In this document: in pieces, positions 57,270 through 64,000 of the stretch
Numbering within the stretch: position 1 is the stretch's first letter
Layout of the letters: every line of letters starts with the position of its first letter
DNA from: Datura wrightii
Taxonomy: Eukaryota; Streptophyta; Magnoliopsida; Solanales; Solanaceae
Length of the DNA stretch: 64,000 nt
Direction of reading: 5' to 3'
NCBI GenBank assembly: GCA_035772735.1
Contig: JASDFA010000003.1
Span: 129,225,001-129,289,000, forward strand
Notes under the pieces: model-generated
What the model saw: only the letters and a program-made list of their open reading frames with translations
What the model was told of the DNA's origin: nothing
Database searches by the model: none
Program-made: the position numbers and the translations under genes

Positions 57270-58022
57270 TCAGTCATCTTCTAGGGTGATGAACATTTTC
57301 TCTCGACCGCCGTCCTCACCCCAGTAGTGCTTACATCTTTCCGGTGGTTTTCCCAATAACCCTCGTAATTGAACTATCTGCGCATCATCAGCTCGATCAA
57401 TCACGCTGATCACCGAGAGTTCCTCATACACATTCGGGAGCTTGGTGGCCTTGTATACATCAAAAACTTCCACCTTGTTGTGTGCTCGCATGGTTAGCTG
57501 CCCTGCAGCTACATCAATGAGTGCTTTCCCGGTCGCCAAGAAAGGACGTCCCAAAATAAATGGGACTTCCGCGTCTGGCTCAAAATCCAGCACGACGAAA
57601 TCTACCGGGAAGATAAGGGAGCCCACTTGCACCAGAACATCCTCCACAATGCCATCAGGTCTGGCTAAGGACCGATCCGCTAGTTGCAAGATCACTATTT
57701 TTGGTTTAGGACTCCCTAGACCCAACTTCTTGAATACCGTTGATGGCATCAAATTAATGCTTGCTCCCAAATCACATAATCCACGAGCTCGGATACTCTG
57801 CCCAATGGTAATTTGTATAGTAAAGCTCCCAGGATCCTTGAGCTTTGTGGGCAACCGGTTTTGTATCTGGGAAGTGCACTCCTCCGTGAGAGCCACTGTA
57901 GCATAATCAGTCAACCGACTTTTGTTCGCCATGATGTCCTTACTGTACTTTGCATACTTTGGCACTCCCTGCAAAACATCAACAAGAGGTAAGTTAATAT
58001 GTACCTGTTTCAGCACCTCCAT
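57270..58022 (-). CDS. Athila-type protease region of copy C, open frame
   Basis: 250 open codons containing the end of gag, CDLGASINLMP (the DLGA active site) and FILGRPFLATGKALID, ending CKHYWGEDGG. Undamaged, in contrast to the surrounding gag. It would mature the gag protein. No RT follows in the 1.3 kb downstream. Confidence 0.82.
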   Translation of the reverse strand: MEVLKQVHINLPLVDVLQGVPKYAKYSKDIMANKSRLTDYATVALTEECTSQIQNRLPTKLKDPGSFTIQITIGQSIRARGLCDLGASINLMPSTVFKKLGLGSPKPKIVILQLADRSLARPDGIVEDVLVQVGSLIFPVDFVVLDFEPDAEVPFILGRPFLATGKALIDVAAGQLTMRAHNKVEVFDVYKATKLPNVYEELSVISVIDRADDAQIVQLRGLLGKPPERCKHYWGEDGGREKMFITLEDD

Positions 58023-59652
58023 GAATTTCTTGAAACACGCCTCCTCCTTGTGTTTCTTTAATCTCTGAGGGAACGGGGGTGGTGGTCTTTCTGATTCAAC
58101 ATCCTTTTCTTCCCACTCTCATCAAATTTCTCCCTCTCAACTTATGTTGCTCCCGATTGTTGAGGTGGTCTTTCTGGTTCCACCTTTTTAAGCTGCAAAC
58201 CACTCCTTGTGGTCACTACATTCACTTGTTTGGGGTTGGGATCTGTGTCGCTCGGGAGTCCTCCTCTAGGCCTGGTGTTTTGGGCTCCAGCAAATTACCC
58301 AAATTGATATTCAAGTGACTTAGTAGCTAACTGGTTGTTCTTCACCTCGGCTGCCAATTTCACATAGTCAGCCTACAACTAAGCGTGGTTAGCTATCATT
58401 GTCTTGAACATCTCCTCAATGCTGGGTGATGGTGGCTGAGGAGATGCATTGTTGTTTCTATATTGTGCCTGATAGTTCTGCTGCCCTCCTTGATTCCTCT
58501 ATGCCCCCTGACTCGAACTTTGCCCTTGATGGTTGTTGCTACCCCAAGAGAAATTCGGGTGATTGCTCCAGTTGGAATTGTAGTTGTTGCCATACTGTTG
58601 GTGGTTGTTCCTCTGTACATTTTCCACAAAGTTCACCGAATCAGGATTTGCTCCACAACACTCAGCTGAGTGCTCACTACTCCCGCACACTTCACACCAA
58701 ATCTGCTGCACTACATTCACTGGGGCTTGAGTCTGGTTCATTGTCATGTTACTGAAGTGGGTGTTGAGTTGATTCTGTAAAGCATCTATCTGTGCAGCAA
58801 TAGCTGTAAAGCCATCCACTTCTAGGACTCCTGCTGCTTTTCTTGTTCCTCCTCTTGACGAATCAGCATTCCACTATGGATTTCCCTACGAAATATGATT
58901 TAACAAGGTATACAGCTCCTCATAAGTTTTCTCCAATGCTTTTCCCCCAGCTGCTGAGTCTAGCAAGATCTTTGTGTGGGGTTCCAAACCCTCTATAAAA
59001 GTGTGCACCAGTACATCATTGGATTGATGATGATGAGGACAATCCTGCAACATAGACTTGAATCTCTCCCAAGCCTGATACAGATTTTCTCCCTCTCTCT
59101 GTTTAAAACATAGAATTTGACTTCTAAGTCTTGCTGTTTTACCGGGTGGAAAAAATCATATCAAGAATTTCCTTGCAAGATCATCCCACGTAGTAATAGA
59201 ATTGGTTGGCTCAACTTTCAACCACCTCTTGACTTCTCCCAACAGTGAAAATGGGAACAATGTTAGCCTGACATAATCTGATGACACTCCAGCGGGGATG
59301 TAAGTGTCACTTATCTCCAAAAAATTTTGGAGATGCTGCTGTGGATCCTCATGAGGGAGACCTATGAACTGCCCGCTGGTGTGCAGCAATTGCACCATGT
59401 TTTGTTTGAGCTCGAATCTCCCTCCTGGCTCAGGTTTGTGGATGCTATATGTGACATTGTTAGAATGTGGGATTGCCACCTCACGAACCGGCCTAGATGC
59501 CATTTCCTCGGTCACTAACATTGCCCTTACAACTGGTGGATTCTGTTGTTGCTCCATGATTGTTTGTCTGAGCAACTACAACTTTTTCTCTAGAGCTTCT
59601 CTCCTTTGACGATGAAATTGTCTTTCAGGCTCTAAATATGAGTCCACCATCT
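58023..59652 (-). pseudogene. gag of copy C
   Basis: Gag core LFPFSLLGEVKRWLK (59156-59575 segment), zinc knuckle CEVCGSSEHSAECC (about 58650-58695) and Asn/Gln-rich tail. A TGA near 59148 and frame changes near 58500 and 58110-58200 break it. At the site of copy A's extra base this copy reads through in frame. Confidence 0.82.
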
Positions 59653-59778
59653 CCTTGTTTCTTGCTAGTGTTCAACAGAAATTAGTATCTGCAAAATACA
59701 GGCTAAGACCAAGTTGTCAACACTAAGAAAAAAAAAATATAGTAAATTAACACTTAAGAAAAATTCACCAATTGCCAG

Positions 59779-59796
59779 TCCCCGGAAACGGCGCCA
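59779..59796 (-). promoter_or_regulatory. tRNA-Asp primer-binding site of copy C
   Basis: TGGCGCCGTTTCCGGGGA on the minus strand, one base different from the site in copy A. 59653-59778 is leader without a gene. Confidence 0.82.
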
Positions 59797-59802
59797 AAAA
59801 CT

Positions 59803-61141
59803 TGTTCGGGTGCTTTTGGGTATATAGCTACATGCAAGTGCACGTGGTTGAACAAGTAGTAAAGTGGCTTAAGTAAGCCAAGTATCGATCCCATGGGGAC
59901 TGGGCTAGAGTAACAATCTACTCAAGTGTCACTATACTTTAACTCTAAAAATGCAGACAACAGTGTGAAGAAAAAGTTGGTACTTTGGTTTCTAATTTTA
60001 TGCTAATTGTAAAACAATTATATAATTTGAGTCTGAACTATGAATTTGAGCATGCTGAGGTTAAAACGAACATGTATAGAAACAAATTAACGATACACTT
60101 TGGTTAATCTTTCCTCCGATTGCTAGTCAAGAATTATTGCCAATGGATTAAAACTCTCATATTTAACCCAACTTAAGAATCATGAACCGTCCACCTATAT
60201 TTCTGTGATAAAATGAAATTCATGTTCTAGCCATACAAAACCTATTCCTTAATTGACTAATATGACTTTCAGGTATGTTTCTATCTTGAAGGTAAATCAA
60301 TTCTGAATTTTTCCAAACCAAGAAAAGATCATATCCTATTAATTCACAACTTTCCAATTTCTTGCTATCTCGAGTGAAACCGGACTTTTTAGATGTACAT
60401 TAACGTTGGCCACACAATAATGCAGTAAGAACAAGAATCAATAGAACAACCATGGAAGAAAAGATGAAAACCCAAATTGATCAATAATCACATTTCAATA
60501 CAATTGTTCTTAACCTCAGCAAGAAGAGGATTTAGCCACTCATTTGTCGATTAAACATCGTTAAATGAGTGTTAAACATACAAGCAATTGAATTAAAGTA
60601 GAAGGAGATAGAGAAAAACCCTGAGATTTTCGTCCCCTTAACTTCCTGTAACCCACGTTCTTGCTCCACCAAGTCAGAATTATTAAAAATGAACCTAAGT
60701 GTTCTATTTATACTGGTGGGAATTTTTCCCGGAATAACAAGCAACGTGTCACAGAGTGCATCGCTGAGCACTGCCTCCGTGACACACCACTGACACGGAC
60801 CCTTACTGGAATTTGGTTGTCCAGGTATTAAGTCCCAACGTGGCACGGCGTGCAACGCGGGCCTAGGCCAACGTGCCACGGCTCCATCGTGGAGCCCCTT
60901 TAATTTGTGCCTTCAAGTGCTTTTTCCCTTGCTCGCATCCGAGTCCAACCCCGATCTCTCCCAACACGCATTTTAGCTTCCCAAAATTATATTTCACCTG
61001 CAAAACAACGCTAATCATGTGGGTTAGTATAAATTCATATTTTATTATCAATCACATGAGAATGTATAAACATCAATAGATAAACAAGGCAAAAATGACA
61101 CATTTGAGTATCACTTGGGCATATAAATTTGCCCAAGATCA
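59803..61141 (-). repeat. 5' LTR of copy C
   Basis: 1339 bp, TGTTCGGGTG to AAGATCA on plus. Palindrome cluster 60745-60900; TATA near 60713. Confidence 0.9.
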
Positions 61142-61146
61142 ATGAC
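61142..61146. repeat. target-site duplication ATGAC, right copy
   Basis: Partner of 51541-51545. Confidence 0.92.
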
Positions 61147-61539
61147 CCGTAGGTCCTTACCATGACTCTTACTGAGTCTTGTGGTTTTTGGTCCTATTTT
61201 GGTCATTCTCTAAGTCTTCTACCACAGGCACTCACCATGAACTATACCTCCCTACTAGTACCATGGCTCGTGGTTTCCAGGACGATCTCAGAACATTTTT
61301 CTGTATCTCTTCCCATGACTCTCTAGTACGACTTATAAAACCAAGGTACAAATTGTAGGTTCCTATCGTGGTTTCTTGCAAAATTTTGGTTGAGTCCTCA
61401 GACGTCATAATATGGGTCCTTGGTACGACTCGTATAATCCTCCTATAGGTCGTACTGAGGCTTGTGCTGAGGGAATTTCTAATTTTCTCTACATGATCAA
61501 ACTCGCAACCTCAAGTCTAGTGTTAGGGACTTTTGGGGT
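61147..61539 (-). repeat. Tekay-like 3' LTR, piece 3 of 3
   Basis: U3 start of the LTR split by EPRV2 and copy C. It has palindromes such as TACGACTCGTA (~61423) and AGTACGACTTATA (~61326). A polypurine-like CCAAGGAGGAGA (minus) lies at 61540-61551. The three pieces add up to ~2.1 kb, equal to the full LTR at 5870-7983. Confidence 0.72.
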
Positions 61540-61799
61540 CTCCTCCTTGGGAATATTCATCCTCGAATGGAGACTAAATAAGTTGAAAAGGTAAGGAAAC
61601 TGTTGCAATCCCTGAACTAAATATTATAGACTAAATATTAAGGGAATGATTGACGCCCAAATAGATATACATAGTTGAACTGAACTCATGAAACATACGC
61701 ACATGCTAAAACGTGAAAGTAATTGAGAGACATGAAACTGAATAAAATATGGAGGAGGAAACTAGTACCTCAAACTAGAACTGAACTAGAAGGGAAAAG

Positions 61800-62200
61800 A
61801 TGTGGGTATTTGGCTATCATATCTACTTCCCACATAGCTCCTTCAACAAGTTGATTTCTCCATAAAATCTTCACAAAAGATACGTCTTTGTTCCTCATAA
61901 GTGAGACTATCCTTCACACCAATACTCTCCACAGGAACAACTAGAGTTGTATCACCAATGAACTTCTTCAATAATGACACTTGGAAAACTAGATGTATTG
62001 ATGCTAACTCTTCGGTAAACTCCAACTCATAGGCCACCTTACCGACATACCTCAGAATCCTATAAGGAAGAACCTACCGTAGGCTATGCTTTCCCTTCTT
62101 CCCAAACCTCATAACCCCCTTCATGGGTGCACCTTCAGAAACACCTAATCATCAACTGCGAACTCAAGCTCTCTCCCCCTAACATCCCTATATGATTTCT
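61800..62200 (-). pseudogene. integrase C-terminus and chromodomain remnant
   Basis: 61843-62037 reads MAYELEFTEELASIHLVFQV and GDTTLVVPVESIGVKDSL, closely like 5286-5477. Broken on both sides. Confidence 0.78.
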
Positions 62201-63000
62201 GATGACTCTAGGCTATTTTCAGCCTTTCTCTAATAAGATGAACTTACTTCATAGCCTCATGAACTAAATTTGGCCCTATCAATGTAGCCACGCCTACCTC
62301 AAAATATCCAATAGGTGCTCTACACCTCAGCCCATAAAGTGCCTCAAACGGAGCCATCTAAATGCTAGAGTGGCATCTATTGTTGTAGGAAAACTCAATG
62401 AGAGGCAAGTTATCATCCCAATTGACTTTGTAATCGACCACATAAATTATCAACATGTCCTCTAATAAATGGTCTGCTCAGCCTGATCGTCTGTCTGTGG
62501 ATGAAAAGTTGTGCTAAGCTTGATCTGAGTACTTAGGCTCTTGTGAAATGACTTCCAAACTGTGAAGTCTACCGAGTACTCCTATTTGAAATGATGAACA
62601 AATGGACTCCATGCAACCTAATTAACTCCCAAATGTAAAGTCTAGCATAGTCCTCGACTGAATCTGTATTCTTAACTGGTAGGAGATATGCTGACTTAGT
62701 CATCTAGCGACAATCACCCATATAGAATCATGTTATTGGTGCATACGTGGTAAACCTGTGATGAAGTCCATATTTTTTGTGTTCCACTTCCAAGTAGGAA
62801 TACTAATGTCCTATAGCATACCTCCTGCTTTCTGATGCTTAACCTTCACTTGTTGGCAATTTGGACACTTAGCCACAAATTCTACAATGTCCTTCTTTAT
62901 GCCATTACACCAATACACTTCCTATATATCATAGTACATCATGGTGGCACCTGTATGGATAGAATATCAAGAGTTGTGAGGCTCTCTTAACATCTGCTCT
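62201..63000 (-). pseudogene. integrase core remnant
   Basis: Minus-strand fragments with MAPFEALYGLRCRAPIGYFE (~62290-62360) and LPLIKFPYNN-like sequence. The zinc-binding end is near 62830-62900 (QQVKVKHQKAGG). Too many stops to follow as one frame. Confidence 0.65.
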
Positions 63001-63299
63001 CTCAAGTTATCCACATCTGGAAACATAGTTGACCTTGGTATCAGAGTACACCATCTCTGCTTTGGGAGAAAACCTCCACTTTCTAATTGTGGACCGCTTT
63101 CTTCAACTCAACTAAGATAGGATCCTCATCTTCTCTTCCCTTAAATTTTGTCACCAGTGAAGATTTCGATCTATTCTTCACAATAACACAACCATCTACT
63201 GAATCTGTAAGGCGAACCCTTAAGCAAGCAATCCTATGGATATCTCTAGCCAACTCCTTCTATCCATGTTTTACATGAGTCACACTCTCCTTGGAGAAC

Positions 63300-64000
63300 C
63301 TGCTAAGAGTGTTAGCCACTACATTAGCCTTCCCTGGATGATAAAGAACACTCATGTCATAGTCTTTCAGAAGCTCAAGCCATCTCCTTTATTACAAATT
63401 CAGGTCCTTCTGAGTAAACACATACTGGAGACTCTTGTGGTTCGTGAACATATCCATATGCACCCCATACAAATAGTGCCTCCATAACTTCAAGGAAAAC
63501 ACCATCGCTGCTAAATCAAGATCATGCATCGGGTAAATCTTATCATGAGTCTTAAGTTGTTTAGAAGCATAAGCTATCACCTTACCGTGATGCATCAACA
63601 CACACCCAAGGCCAATTCTCGAGGCATCAGAATACATTACAAAACCATTTATGCCTTTTAGAAGGGTCAAAGTTGGTGTGGAAATGAGGTAGGCCTTCAG
63701 TTGCTAAAAGCCCATCTCACAAGAGTCGAACCACTAAAATTTGACCTTCTTTTGTGTAAACTTAGTGAAAGGTGAAAAAATTAATAAAAATCCCTCTACG
63801 AACCTCTAGTAATAACTAGCTAAAACAAAAAATCTTCAAATGTTAGTAGGAGTGAAAGATCTAGGACTATTCTTCACCTCATCTTCTTTTGAGAGTCTAT
63901 TTGAATACCCTCACTAGAAACTACATGGCCAAGAAACGCAACGAATTGCAGTAAAAACTCATACTTTCTAAACTTAGCAAACAACTGACGGTCTTTAAGA
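63300..64000 (-). pseudogene. RNase H and RT end remnant
   Basis: 63392-63670 is open and holds GFVMYSDASRIGLGCVLMHH (first catalytic Asp), YPMHDLDLAAMVFSLKLWRH (middle Glu position reads Asp) and FTNHKSLQYVF (usual TDHKSL changed to TNHKSL). The RT thumb follows to the window edge, with stops. The two altered catalytic positions make it inactive even if read. Confidence 0.78.

Larger units (their letters stand above)
51546..61141 (-). mobile_element. Athila-like element without RT/integrase, copy C
   Basis: 9596 bp, minus strand, two LTRs of ~1338 bp, tRNA-Asp-type primer site, gag, protease and the same extra ORF, between ATGAC duplications. The layout equals that of copy A, but LTR length and sequence differ clearly, so it is an independent member of the family. 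No RT or integrase motif is found. This shows that lack of pol is a family trait. Confidence 0.88.
61540..64000 (-). mobile_element. Tekay-like element, internal region (runs off window)
   Basis: Minus-strand pol of a relative of the element at 1-7983, read from 3' to 5' up to the window end. Stops are frequent throughout. 61552-61800 is untranslated sequence. With the three LTR pieces it forms the host element of the nested block. Confidence 0.8.

Overview
This is nuclear DNA from a flowering plant, most likely a member of the Solanaceae (species not determined). It comes from a gene-poor, repeat-dense region. Almost every base that can be assigned belongs to a reverse-transcribing element. 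I see Ty3/gypsy LTR retrotransposons of three lineages (Tekay-like chromovirus, Tat-like and Athila-like), two different endogenous pararetroviruses (Caulimoviridae), a LINE remnant, and one processed copy of a host ribosomal protein gene (RPS18). There are no bacterial-type features, tRNA/rRNA genes or CRISPR arrays.

Layout, left to right. 1-7983: a Tekay-like element (plus strand) with a partial 5' LTR, decayed gag-pol and a complete 2.1 kb 3' LTR. 7984-10023: a related LTR without its 5' end. 10024-14094: a heavily mutated Tat-type pol. 14100-23944: Athila-like copy A, flanked by the 5-bp duplication GCAGC, with gag, protease and a 406-codon second ORF but no reverse transcriptase or integrase. 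24271-33126: a scrambled mosaic of a petuvirus/florendovirus-like pararetrovirus (EPRV1) that has swallowed a full-length RPS18 cDNA with an open 152-codon frame. 33123-38735: copy B, a shortened segmental duplicate of copy A that carries the same LTR-end mutation, target duplication and flank. 38736-40075: LINE remnant (minus). 40076-41504: AT-rich DNA without recognisable genes.

41505-64000 is one nested block. A minus-strand Tekay-like element has its 3' LTR in three pieces (41505-42933, 51285-51545, 61147-61539) and its pol running off the right edge. The LTR was split by a nearly complete solendovirus/cavemovirus-like pararetrovirus (EPRV2, minus, 42934-51284, unit 7888 bp with 463-bp terminal repeats). 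It was split again by Athila-like copy C (minus, 51546-61141, duplication ATGAC).

The elements interact mainly as parasites of each other and as products of reverse transcription. The points most worth following are: the RPS18 cDNA whose poly(A) abuts the viral tRNA-primer site; the pol-less Athila-like family with a conserved extra ORF; clusters of GC-rich palindromes in the LTRs of otherwise different families; and EPRV2, which has two aspartic-protease-like motifs and an integration end at its primer-binding site.
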